Translations under genes and position numbers: made by a program | In this document: piece after piece, positions 36,961 through 47,977 of the stretch | Numbering within the stretch: the stretch's first letter is position 1 | Layout of the letters: every line of letters begins with the position of its first letter | Notes under the pieces: generated by a model | Told to the model about the DNA's origin: nothing | Databases searched by the model: none | What the model saw: only the letters and a program-made list of their open reading frames with translations | Assembly (NCBI GenBank): GCA_009667805.1 | Contig: CM019063.1 | Location: forward strand, 355,780,942-355,844,941 | DNA from: Leptobrachium leishanense | Taxonomy: Eukaryota; Chordata; Amphibia; Anura; Megophryidae | Reading direction: 5' to 3' | DNA: 64,000 nucleotides

Positions 36961-37940
36961 CTTTTTGGATTAAAACGTTACAAACCTTAGCACCTCGGGG
37001 GCTCAATGAATATGTCTCATTTTCTTGTTATCTATATAGCCGTTTAAATTATTTTAGTACAGTGAATATGCTATCTGGGACTTATATATTCACTTAACAT
37101 AAGACACATCATCTACCGCTACACATTTATCAATACCACGTATTCAGTCATTACTCTCATATGGCATCATCATGCTCCACACATCAGCACACTCCACTCA
37201 TTCACCTATATTTCACCAGCAGTTATTTTCCTTTTTTTTTCTTCTGTTCATGGTTCTTTTGTCATCTTTTTAAATTTTTTTGTTTACACTCACATAATGT
37301 TGATCCCTCTTTTTCACCTCACTTTAGTGACAATTACGCACAGCCATTTACATCCTTCTATATATATGACACATTATGTACTGGCATATTTTTCACATCA
37401 CACATTCATACATTCACTCATTAAGAGAAATAACACTCACAGTGTCCATTTATTGTACCACAGCTTGACTTTATGGCATCATTATAATTATTTATGCATG
37501 CTCAGTCAGGCACGACTTATCCCTATGCTTATCTGTCAAGTTTATTAAGGCATCCGTATGTTTAGACATAGGTTAATTGATGGTCCTTGTTCCCCTTGCC
37601 CTCCTACCGACATCCGTCTGATCCCTGCCTTAGTATGCAGCTACATTTCCATGGATACAGGATAAATTGTTTACATCACCATGGTATTAGATTCCTCAGG
37701 ATGCGCAGATCTCACGTCCGTACGTCACTTCCGGTTCCGGTTTGACAGGATCAGCACACGGAGTGGCTTACATGGTTGGTAAATTACTTCATTATATACA
37801 GTATATAAACAGGGACATGCGTTATTGTTTTTATCCCTGATGAAAGCTCCTGTGTGAGCTGAAACGTTGGATTTTAATGCTTTCCCAATAAACTTTTGTT
37901 GTTTTATTTCAAGTCCGTTAGTGCTCCCATTTCTCTCACT
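36961..37940 (+). mobile_element. PLE2 3' untranslated region and terminal segment
   Basis: AT-rich with no ORF of note. It ends TAGTGCTCCCATTTCTCTCACT, abutting a (TA)n run. The last 110 bases carry a hammerhead-like core. Confidence 0.7.
37833..37872 (+). ncRNA. Penelope hammerhead ribozyme core, PLE2
   Basis: CTGATGA at 37837-37843; helix II AGCTC/GAGCT (845-849, 856-860); GAAA at 37861-37864; then CGTT. Helix I is ATCC (833-836) with GGAT (869-872). The helix III bases A-C-G-T are self-complementary with no loop, so a dimer is needed. Hammerheads in PLE terminal segments are established; this is consistent with one. Confidence 0.65.
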
Positions 37941-37941
37941 A

Positions 37942-38075
37942 ATATATATATATATATTATATATGTGTTTATTATTGCAAAAGCCACTTGTACATAACAG
38001 CAATTCGATGAATTGCATCCCAGAGCTCCCGTACCACATTCCCCATATGCAGCAAGGAATTCTGGGTAGGATATG
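37942..38075 (-). mobile_element. hammerhead-headed short element, copy A, 3' part with (TA)n tail
   Basis: On minus it reads GGTAGGA-like start through GGGAATGTGG, AGCTCTGGGATGCA, TTGCAATAATAAACAC and a (TA)n tail at 37942-37964. The same order is found in copy B (58885-59001 plus 60081-60105). It is split from its 5' part (46825-46916) by the LINE, with ATATG duplicated at 38071-38075 and 46825-46829. Confidence 0.75.
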
Positions 38076-38159
38076 TGTGTACTGTGTGCGCAAAATAAAG
38101 GCCACAAAATCTCCCCCAAAGGTAATAATCACCAGATCCTTCAAGAAATTTAATCTTGA

Positions 38160-39204
38160 ATCCTTCCTAAATGATCTCAAACGGCTCACGTGGTACAGGC
38201 TAAACCTAATCCCAGACCTGGACTGTGCAATTGAATACTTTCAGTCAGAGCTTCTGCAAGTCTGGAATGCCCATGCTCCGCTGCCTAAAGTGCGAGTCAA
38301 AGGGGCACATCTCCCCTGGTTTACAGCTGACCTCACACACATGTACCAGCTTAGAGATTCACTCTGGTCAAATTTCAAGAGTACTGGATCAATAACGATC
38401 ACTGTGAATACCAAAAATGGCGGAATGCATGCACAAAGCAAACAAAAATGGCCAAAGCCCAATATTCCAATGAAAATCTAAACAATAACATATCAAACCC
38501 GAGAACATACAATCGCCCCCTGTCCATTCCCAACCAGCTGCTGTCCAAGTAAACAACCAAAACCTGCAACACCCCCTAGATGTAGCAAATGCCTTTAATA
38601 ACTATTTTGTTGGATGTGCCAACACCCTGATTGCTAAACTAGCAATTGAAACACATTCAGAAAGGCAGCACACAAGTCAGATCCTTCCAACTGTGCAAAA
38701 ACCCTGTATTAAAGGGAAATTCAGTTTTAGACCGGTGCCTGTCAGTGCCATTACTAAACTTCTCTGTAACCAAAAAATGAAACACCAGTCAGGACCTGAC
38801 CAAATCCCAGCAATGCTGCTGAAAATCAGCGCGTCGGCAATTGCAAAACCTATGGCAACCCTAATCAATGAATCACTGGCGACTGGATATATACCCAAAC
38901 TCTGGAAGACTGCGAGAGTGGTACCTATCCATAAAAGTGGAGACAATACTTTGGTATCAACTACCGTCCAATATCATTGCTTCCTGTAATGTCAAAAATC
39001 CTAGAAAAATGTGTTTACACTCAATTACATGATTAAAATCAGTATTGGAACTATTTAACCCCAGATCAATCCGGCTTCCGTCCAAATCATTCAACCACAA
39101 CTGCCCTTTTAAAAGTTTCCAATGATATCCAGGCTGGCATGGAAAAAGGAAACCTAACTGGAGCCATCTTCCTTGATTTTGCCAAGGCCTTTGACACAGT
39201 AGAC
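38160..39204 (+). pseudogene. LINE RT, first part
   Basis: Broken frames contain the N-terminal RT region: SGPDQIPAMLLK, LWKTARVVPIHKSGD, the RPISLLP-like region near 38970 and FLDFAKAFDTVD near 39175-39205, where hAT copy 1 enters. The RT would prime on nicked chromosomal DNA. Confidence 0.75.
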
Positions 39205-42200
39205 TAGGGATTAGGGATGAGCTGTTCGGTTCGATCGGTTCGGAGTTCGATTCGAACATCGCCGGTTCACATATTCGCGAACTACGAACATTTCCGCGTG
39301 TTCGCCACATGTTCGCCCACAATGGATCAAAATGTACTTTTCCACTGGCCTGAAGCTTGTAATTGGCTACAGCCTTGCACCTGACCACAGGTCAGGTGCA
39401 AGACAGGTTCAACACTATGCCAATCACGGCTCAATTGAGGTAATCTGTGTCTTGTCACTGCCACCCATCAGGGGGTCTCACTGATTTATAGGTGGTTTCT
39501 GGGAATTGTAATCTGTGTCTTCTCACTGTGAGCTATCAGGGGGTCCCACATACTTCTAGCACATTTCTGCGAATTGTAATCTGTGTCTTGTCACTGACTG
39601 CCAGCTATCAGGGTGTCTCACTGAGTTATACCAGAGTTCTGGAAATCTTTAATCTTTATACCAGAGTTGAATCAGAGTTCTGTATATATTTAATCTATAT
39701 ATCACTCACCATGTCAGAAAGACCAAAAAGGACAGGCAGACGCTCCCAGACACAGATAAGAGGGCAAGCAGCCTCTGTGTCAGGAGGCTGTGCCTCTGGT
39801 CGTGGTGGACGTGGTGCATCCTCTGCAGGGGCACGCTTGTCCTTTCTAACTGGTGCTGGCCGTCTTAAGCAGCAGCAACATACAGAGGATTTGGTGGATT
39901 GGCTAACCAGGCCATCCTCATCTTCCGAGTCCTCTGCCAGCCAGGCTTGTAGTGCTTTACAGTCCACCTCAGCTTCCAAAACATCTAATGCAGCCTCCAT
40001 GTCCACAGCTACTCCTGCCGTAGCCTCACTATCACACACGGAGGAGTCAGCTGAATTGTTTGACTACAATGACAGTGACATGCTGCTTGAGGATGCGCAG
40101 CAAGTACAGTGCTCTGATTCAATCTCTGAGGTTGAGGAAGGGAGTATAACATCCTCTATGACCAACTGTAGCACTAGCCAGTCCAAGGCATCAGATGCCA
40201 GAGCTGCTCCGGTGCAGAGCGCTGTTGTCTCAAAGCACACATCCAAGAACTCTGCTGTCTGGGAGTTCTATAAGAAATGTGCAGCAGACCCCAACGTTGC
40301 TATTTGTAATCTATGTCAGATGAGGCTCAAGTGTGGGAAAGACACCGGACGCTTGGGTACCACGTGCTTGAGGCGACATATGACCACCTGCCACTTCTCC
40401 CGTTGGCGCAAAACTTTGCGTAGGTCCTCCTCATTTGTCTCTACCCCCACTGTATGTCCTGCCATGTCATTGCCTACAACCTCCACTGACAGGGATGATG
40501 CTACAGTAATGGATGTACCAGCTCCTTCCTCACAATGTGACAGCATCCCATCAGCTGAAGATTTAGGCAGTCAGATTACGTTGCCCCAGCTGCTGCAGCG
40601 TAAGAAAAATTATAGTCCCAACCATCCCCAAGCACAGCGTCTAAATGCCATCTTAGCAAAATTACTCGCATTGCAGCTGCTGCCTTTCCAGCTGGTGGAC
40701 TCTGCTCCCTTCCGTGAATTTGCTGAATGTGCTGTACCACAGTGGCAGGTTTCAAAATGCCATTACTTTTCACAGAAGGCCATTCCAGCACTATACCAGC
40801 ACGTGGAAGACAATGTTATTGAGTCATTGGGAAAGGCAGTCAGCAGCAAGCTGCATGTGACTTTAGACACGTGGTCCAGCAAGCATCGTTACATTTCCTT
40901 CAGGGCACACCGGGTAACTCTGATTGCAGCTGGGAGGAATCCAAGACGGAGCTCTGTCCTGGAGCTTGTTCATCCACCACGCCTCCAGAAAGCTGCTTGT
41001 ATGAGGTCTGTCTGCTCCACCACCACCTCTCCCTCTTCCTCCTCCTTCTGTGTCTCTGGCGAAGTGGCAGTTAAACCGATGCCTGACAGGGGCTACGCAA
41101 TGGCTCAAGCAAAAAGATGCCATACTGTGCTTGAGCTGGTTTGTTTAGGGGACAGGAGCCACACCGTGCCAGAAATTCTGTCAGCTCTGCAGGGGCAGGT
41201 GCAGAGATGGTTAACACCACGCCAGCTTCAGCTGGGAATGGTCGTCTGTGATAATGGCAGCAACCTTATCTCCGCCCTACACCTGGGTAAGTTGACGCAT
41301 GTACCATGCCTAGCACACGTCCTAAATCTGGTGGTACAGCGTTTTCAAACCAGGTACACAGGGCTGGCAGAGCTTCTCAGCCAGGCCAGAAAAGTCTGTA
41401 GCCACTTCAGACGATCATTCCCAGCAAGTGTTTGCCTGGCAGAAATTCAAAGACAATTCCACCTTCCCACAAACCGTCTGATCTGTGACATGCCCACCAG
41501 GTGGAACTCGACATTAGCAATGCTGCAGCATCTGCACAAGCAGCAGAGGGCCATCAACGAGTACCTGTGTAAGTATGGCACAAGGACAGGTTCAGGTCAA
41601 CTTGTTTTTTTTTTCCCCGCAGTGGCTGATGATCAAGAATGCATTCACTGTACTGTCACCATTTCAGGAGGCAACGAGAATGGTGAGCAGGGACAGTGCA
41701 TGCATCAGTGACACAATTCCTTTAGTGTTCCTGCTGGAGCACACTCTGCGGGAAATTATAGATGTGGCTCTAGAGGCAGAGCAGCGGGAGGAAGAGGAGG
41801 CCTTCCCTAGCTCTCAAGGCCCCAGTCTTTCCGCAGACATCATTCCAGCAGGTCCTCCTCAGATCAGACAAGAGGAGGAATATTTAAGTAGTGGGGGCAT
41901 TGAAGGTGGGGATTCCTCAAGGGAGGGTTTTGTGTGCCCAGAAACAGAAGGACTAGTACCTGGCTGGGAGGAGGAAGTGCCCGATGGGGTCATCCTCCTC
42001 ATTGACCAGGAAGACTCAGAAGCTAATGCCACGCTGCATGGGCTTCCTTAACCTGCAAAGCCTGCTGAAGGACCCCAGGATTCGTGCTATCAAGGAGAGG
42101 GATCATTACTGGTTGGCAAACCTTCTTGATCCACGATACAAGGGTAAAGTTGCTCATCCTGCCCGCACAGAGGGAGCACAGGATGAAAAAACTTGAGGAC

Positions 42201-43356
42201 GCTCTAAAGCGACACTTGTGTAACACCTTTCCAGGCACTGGTAGGTTACCAAGTGATGACACAGGTGCTTCTGAGGCTGCGGATGATCAGAGGAATAGTG
42301 GTGAAGGCCGAGGCCGCTTGACTGATGCCTTTTTAATTTTTTTTAGTCCACGACGCCCAGGGACGTCAAATGTAGGCACCCATTGCCAGCGTCTTCACCA
42401 TATGGTGCAGGACTACCTAGCAGCTATCAATCCCCTGATGCTGACGTAACGGAATAAATCTGGGATGTCTTCTGCATTCACAAAACCTCCAGCACTGAAC
42501 TCTTCCACAATACCACAAAAGGGTTACGGTGTGAAGGCACTTGCTGCCACCAAAGGCACAATATTTGGCTGCACTGACGTCTTTACCAGATTCATATCTT
42601 TTTAGCATAGGATCGCATGGTCCACCCCTGCACTCTTCCACAATACCACAGAGGGGTTACTGTATGATGGCACTAGCTGGCCTGGCACCAAAGGCACAAT
42701 ATTTGGCTGCACTGACGTCTTTACCAGATTCATATCTTTTAAATATTGGACCGCATGCTCCACTCCTGCCCTCTTCCACAATACCGCAGAGGGGTTACGG
42801 TGTGACACTAAAGGCCCAATTTTAAAGCACATATTGTTACTTTCATCCAAAGACTGCATAAGTTTCACCATAATTTAGCCAAAAAAATAACTAAAGTTTT
42901 TCTGCGCGTCCTAAAATGTCTTTTCATACAGGCTGCCGCCCGAAGCAGTTGTTTATGAATAGATTAAAGGAAAAGCATTTACCGTCATTTGAAACGGCAT
43001 TTTTTTGTTTTTAAATGTTTCTATACATCCTAGAAATGTATACATCCTTCACGGGCAGGTTATGGGGACCTCCTAGGCACGATATTTGAAGGAATTTTTG
43101 TTTTTATTTTTAACCCTTGTTTCATGGAAAACTCACGGTCCCTTTAAAAACATTTTTTTTTTGTCCTTGTTTCCTGTCCCCAAGGGCACTACCCGGACCC
43201 CCATACACCTTTTATGGCAAATATCTAGCATATATGCCCTCTTGGAGGGCACTCTAAAAATTGAACTTTGAGTCCCATTGACTTGTATTGAGTTCGAACT
43301 TTTGAAAGGTTTGAATTCGAACACGAACCGAACTCGGGGTGTTCGACTCATCCCTA
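39205..43356 (+). mobile_element. hAT transposon, near-complete copy
   Basis: Ends TAGGGATGAGCTG... and ...CGACTCATCCCTA, flanked by the 8-bp duplication CAGTAGAC (39197-39204, 43357-43364). The left terminus shows an extra TAGGGAT in tandem. Repeats of a CTGTGTCTTCTCACTG...CAGGGGGTCTCAC type lie at 39430-39640. A transposase with broken C-terminal frames fills the middle. At the 3' side, 42470-42830 contains three copies of a unit with CTCTTCCACAATACCACA. Confidence 0.88.
39711..42449 (+). pseudogene. hAT transposase with BED zinc finger
   Basis: ATG at 39711 (MSERPKRTGRRSQ). A Ser/Ala-rich acidic N terminus is followed by a BED finger near codons 180-225 (SAVWEFYKKC, CNLCQMRLKCG, HMTTCH). 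The hAT core follows with VTLDTWSSKHRYISF, VVCDNGSNLISAL, VPCLAHVLNLVVQ and CDMPTRWNSTLAML. Open to 41711, then shifts near 41600, 42030 and 42160; later pieces contain FTVLSPFQEATRMVS and NLLDPRYKGKV. The frame ends at AAINPLMLT without the usual C-terminal SERIFS dimerisation segment. It catalysed cut-and-paste at 8-bp targets and is now inactive. Confidence 0.85.
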
Positions 43357-43364
43357 CAGTAGAC

Positions 43365-43621
43365 CATGGCATCTTATTACAAAAACTTAAAAACTCTGGT
43401 ATTGGTGATAGCACGCTAACCTGGTTTCAATCATATGTGTCTGAACGGTCGCAATATGTGTCCATTTCTGACAGCACTTCCCTCCCCCTCCCAGTCACGT
43501 GCGGTGTACCCCAAGGCTCGATACTCAGCCCCCTGCTATTCACAATATTCATAAATGATCTGCCCAATGTCTGCAAAGCCTCAACTGTACACATGTACGC
43601 AGACGACACTGTAATCTATAC
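43365..43621 (+). pseudogene. LINE RT, middle part with YADD
   Basis: Starts HGILLQKLKNSGIG, then CGVPQGSILSPLLF, INDLPN and the catalytic HMYADDT. It lies between the two hAT copies. Codons on either side of each hAT insertion agree once the 8-bp duplication is discounted. Confidence 0.85.
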
Positions 43622-45796
43622 TAGGGATGAGCCGAACATCCCCGTGTTCGGTTCGCATTCGAACAATTTCAAAAGTTCGAGTTCGAACTCGAACACGTAC
43701 TGAACTCAATGCAAGTCAATGGGACTCAAAAGTTAGATTTTTAGAGTGCCCTCCAAGAGGGCATATATGCAAGATATTTGCCATAAAAGGTGTATGGGGG
43801 TCCGGGTAGTGCCCTGGGGGACAGGAAACAGGAACAAAAAGTAAAAAAAGAAACGTTTTTAAAGGAACAGTGAGTTTTCCATAAAATAAGAATTAAAAAT
43901 AAAAACGAAAATTTCCTTCAAATATCGTGCCTAGGAGGTCCCCATAACCTGCCCGTCTAGTGGCGGGTTTGTAGGATGTATAGAAACATTTAAAAAAAAA
44001 AAATTACATTTCAAATGACGGTAAACAGTTTTCCTTGAATCTATTCATAAACAACTGCTTGGGGCGGCAGTCTGTATTGAAAGAGGAGACATTTTAGGAC
44101 ACGCAGAACAAGTTTAGTGATTTTTTGGCTAAATTATGCTGAAACTTATGCAGGCTTTGGATGAAAGTAACAATAGGTGCTTTAAAATTGGGCCTTTAGT
44201 GTCGGCAACAGTGCCGTCACAACGTAACCCCTCTGTGGTATTGTGGAAGAGTGCAGGGTTGGATCCTGCGGTCCAATATTAAAATGATATAAATCTGGTA
44301 ATATAGGAGTCAGTGGCAGTGCACCAAAATATTACTGCATTATAGTGTATGGCAGGATGGAAGCGCACCAGCAGTAACAAGCAGTGGAATATACCAGACA
44401 AGGGCACAGAGTGAGAGTAGTTGTTATAACAAAGCCAGCTCAACAACGTTTAGGCACTAGTACTGCGCTACTGTATATGGTGAGAATTGGCTCACACCAA
44501 TCCCCGCGGCTCCGCGTCATCACGCCACGCCCTGCCCCCTGATCACTCACAACGGCGCCAGGTGCCGCCGGAGCTCCTGGCATTCGGCCAGCTGGCGGCA
44601 CCATGCGTCCGGGGCCCCCCCCGATCGCCACCAGGGGCCCTGGATGTCAGTCACAATACTACAATCCAAACGCAAAACGGGTTAAGTAACCAAATTTGTA
44701 AGAAGACTAATTAATGCAGCATATGAATCCTCAAACTGCCGCACCTTAAGGCCCAGTTCACACCTAAGCGTTTTACAGCGCGTTCCTGCATGCTGTAAAA
44801 TGCATAAACAGGGAATTCCCATTATTTGCTATTGGACCCGTTCATACCTGGGCGTTTTACAGCGCGCAGGAACACGCTGTAAAACGTCCTACGCCCAAAG
44901 AAGTACAGGAGCTTCTTTGGGGCATATTGCAGCGCCTTCACTCTGCAGTCTATGGTCGTGAATGCGCTGCAATGCGCGTTCGCATGCTTTTTACGTTTGC
45001 GCGATATGCACGTTAAAAAATGCACGTATTGCGCGCGTAAAAAAAACACAGGTGTGAACCCAGCCTTACAGTATAATTAATGCAGCATATGATTCCGCAC
45101 ACTGCCGGGAAGCACCTCTACAGTTTGTGGATCCAGGAATGAGGTGAGCATTAGAAAGAAAAAAAAAAAAGTTTTATTTTATGTTGCTGGGGACATTTAA
45201 AAATGTCCTCGGATTTTTTAAAAAAAATAAAAAAAATTATCGCCTTACCGTAGCCTGGTGGTCAGTGGGGGCTCCCTGGATCCTGGTTGTGGGGAAGGGG
45301 GGTGGGAAGGGGGGTCTGCCGTGGCTCCCTCCCTGGAGTCCCTGCACCACCTCTCTGCCACATGCACCCAGCTGGCCAGCCGGCACAGTACCCGGCACAG
45401 TCGCAGCTCTGTCATCCTGCCGCCGCCACGTGCTCCTCAAGGGATCCTTGGGAGGCCCCGGCGGGCTGTCCTCTATGGTGCCTGATTAGATGGTCTCGTC
45501 TGTTGTTGTTTTAGCAACAAGAATGTTTTATCCCATAGGCTTCAATGTTAAAAATATTCCCATTTTAATTCAATATCTAATAAACCATTGCTTATAATAT
45601 TCTGCAGTAAAGAGTCTCTTTATTTCTCTATTTTTTTTTTAGGATTTTTTAAGCACTTTTTTTAAAAAAAAATAAAAATCTAATTTTTTTTTCGAACTTT
45701 TGACGAACAGCCCAAAAAGTTCAAAGTTCGCAAACTTTCGAACTGCCAATGTTTGAATCGAACGCCGAACTGATCGAACCGAACAGATCATCCCTA
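43622..45796 (-). mobile_element. non-autonomous hAT copy of the same family
   Basis: Ends TAGGGATGAGCCG... / ...AGATCATCCCTA, flanked by ATCTATAC (43614-43621, 45797-45804). Its left 650 bp is the reverse complement of the right end of 39205-43356 and its right 130 bp that of the left end, so it is inverted relative to that copy. The transposase is missing and is replaced by GC-rich and A/T-rich filler (44280-45650) without a credible ORF. Confidence 0.85.
44750..45065. mobile_element. short MITE, Harbinger-like
   Basis: 316 bp with inverted ends GGCCCAGTTCACACCT / AGGTGTGAACCCAGCC, flanked by TTA. It sits between two copies of a 35-bp sequence starting TTAATGCAGCATATGA (44711, 45077). No coding capacity. 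Confidence 0.7.
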
Positions 45797-45804
45797 ATCT
45801 ATAC

Positions 45805-46600
45805 CAGCAAACCAGATCTCCCACAGCTGGAGGCCGTTCTGCAAGACCAATTCACAAAGGTAGAAAAGTGTATCAAAAATAACAAACGCTTTCTAAATGC
45901 TGACAAAACTGTTACAATGCTCTTTGGAACAGCACCTAAACTACACAAATTGCAAACACCCCATCTATGTGTCAGGACAAAATCAAATGGCACGCTGACC
46001 ACAGTCACTTCTCCCATATCTTGGTATGTGGTTACACCCAAATCTATCCTTTGGCCCCCACATTGAAAAACTTTCATCTAAAATTTACCCGAAACTAGGT
46101 GCCCTGTACAGAAACAAATCCTGCCTGAGCCCCGCGGTAAGAAAGCAGATTGTACAACAAATGCTTATGTCAGCTATTGAATACGGAGATGTAGTGTATG
46201 CAGCCGCCTCTCAAACGCACCTCCAGAAACTTACTACATTGTATAACTCATTCTGTCGCTTTGTGCTACAATGTAACTACATGACCCACCATTGTGACAT
46301 ATTAAAAGAGCTAAACTGGCCATCGCTGGAATCTAGACGCACCCTTCACCTCTCCAACCTGGTGTTTAAGAGCTTTTCTGGAAAGCTACCACCCTACCTG
46401 AATAGGCTGCTTCCCTCAGCAGTTCCCTCATCCTATAACCTCCGATCCAGGACCGGCACCTTACTTGCAATACCACAATACAAAAAGAAAGTGGCTCGAT
46501 CCTCATTTTCCTACAGAGAGAGCACCACAATTCTGGAATAACCTCCCAGACGCCATCAAATCTTCCCCCAGTCTAAAGTCCCTTAAGAGCTCCCTATTAA
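45805..46600 (+). pseudogene. LINE RT, C-terminal part
   Basis: Begins SKPDLPQLEAVLQDQ, then KTVTMLFGTAPK and a C-terminal region (LGALYRNKSCLSPAVRKQIV, IEYGDVVYAAAS, YNLRSRTG) typical of L2/Rex-type ORF2 ends. A shift near 46030 separates the first 75 codons from the rest, and another near 46525 cuts the end. Confidence 0.75.
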
Positions 46601-46824
46601 CATACCTCAATAAGGAATGCACCTGTAAACATGTAACATAGTGACTATATTTCCTACATATTTATTTTCTGTTAATCTGTATATTTGTTTTTTGTTAATT
46701 TCTTGCATTTTACTACTTTGTATTTCTGTAACCATGTTCTTGAACCCAGGACATACATGAAAACGAGAGAAATCTCAATGTATCCTTCCTGGTAAAATCC
46801 TTCATAAATAAATAAAATAAATAA

Positions 46825-46916
46825 ATATGCAAATGACATCTGTCTAATTTTTTGCATTCTGGATCTGTCCTAGGACAGCGCTGTTTCGGGTTTGTTGGAC
46901 CCTCATCAGCTAGGAG
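46825..46916 (-). mobile_element. hammerhead-headed short element, copy A, 5' part
   Basis: On minus: hammerhead (46916-46867), then ACAGATCCAGAATGCA, GACAGATGTCATTTGCATAT up to the LINE insertion. Compared with copy B about 80 bases between the ribozyme and ACAGATCC are absent. Upstream sequence (46917-47030) is unlike that upstream of copy B, so the element appears to start at the ribozyme. Confidence 0.75.
46867..46916 (-). ncRNA. type I hammerhead ribozyme, copy A
   Basis: On minus: helix I CTCCTAG (46916-46910) with CTAGGAC (46873-46867), six pairs; CTGATGA (909-903); helix II GGGT.../...ACCC (902-888); GAAA (887-884); helix III ACAG/CTGT (884-881, 878-875) with loop CG; cleavage expected after C at 46874. 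All core bases are consensus. Confidence 0.88.
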
Positions 46917-47030
46917 CTAGGCATGATGACCAGTTGCAGTGGATGCTTGGGACCCGTAGGGCAAGTCAGTATCTACAACAGTTGTGGTGGAGGACAAAAA
47001 GTGAGATAAAAAGCCTCCACACTATAATAA

Positions 47031-47080
<50 letters not shown>

Positions 47081-47435
47081 TTGATATTTTTTACATTACA
47101 AATGATTTTAAAACTAAACTACTACAAGTTTACTGTTTCTTTATATCTAGGGGTACTGTGTGTTTTGTCTATTTCTTACCATATGACATTCTCCAAAGCT
47201 CACAATCTTCTTCACCCATTTCAAGGTCCGGTGGTATTTTTTCAAAACTGTGAAAGGAAGAGGTAATTTCCAGATTAATAGACAGACATGATTATTTTGA
47301 ATGATGGATTCGGAATAAGGTAAATATATTGAGCCACTCACCTGGGTGCCTAAGGGTGAAGGTTTCATAACTGGAGTGGTGTGGTTCTTCATCTTTCACA
47401 ATTCTTCAGAGTGTTTCTGGTTTGGGTCTACTCTT
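46917..47435. other. unassigned repeat sequence with (TA)n
   Basis: 46917-47030 is unrecognised. A (TA)n run covers about 47033-47073. 47080-47435 is AT-rich; its minus strand has a short frame (KNHTTPVMKPSPLGTQ) of unknown meaning. The L1 target site lies at 47424-47435. Confidence 0.4.
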
Positions 47436-47977
47436 TTTTTTTTTTTTTTTTTGTATTCAAAGCTTTTATTTAGGTTTGTAACAGATAACATTCCAGTGTG
47501 CAAGAATAACAGCTTTCAACAGATATAGTAAGAAAAAGCATAAAGTAGTTGCAATAACAAGTAACACGGTTCAATATATGTCATAATGTGTAAGTCAAAT
47601 GAGCAGTGAATAACGTTATTTTCATTGTGAATATGCTCTATAAAGGGTGGTTGTGTCAAGTATTTCTCCGCATAGGTTCGGTAAGAGTACTCCCGTTGTA
47701 AGGGGGGGGGAGTGAGTGTGTAGAGCATCGGAGAAAAGGAGATCAAGAAAAGGTGAGAAGTAGGATAGAACTGAGGTTAGAAGAGGGAGAAGACAGGAGA
47801 GAGCAAGAAGAGAGAAAGTATAAGGAGAAGAAAGAGGGGGGAAGAGGGGTAGGGGGGAAGAGTGGGGAGAGAGAAAAAAAAAAAAAAAAAGGGGGGGGAT
47901 GGTTCTAGGTACCTTAAGTACCCACGAGAGGAGGAGGTGGCACGCCACTAGTCCCTCCTAATCATGTGGCAAGTGTG

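Larger units (their letters stand above)
38076..46824 (+). mobile_element. L2/Rex-like LINE, 5'-truncated, hosting two hAT copies
   Basis: Sense strand is plus. Own segments are 38076-39204, 43365-43621 and 45805-46824. It ends with CCTGGTAAAATCCTTCATAA and an (AATAAA)n tail, followed by the ATATG duplication. RT motifs indicate a Jockey-group non-LTR element. It is peppered with stops and shifts. No endonuclease domain is clear, so the 5' end is probably truncated near 38076. Confidence 0.78.
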
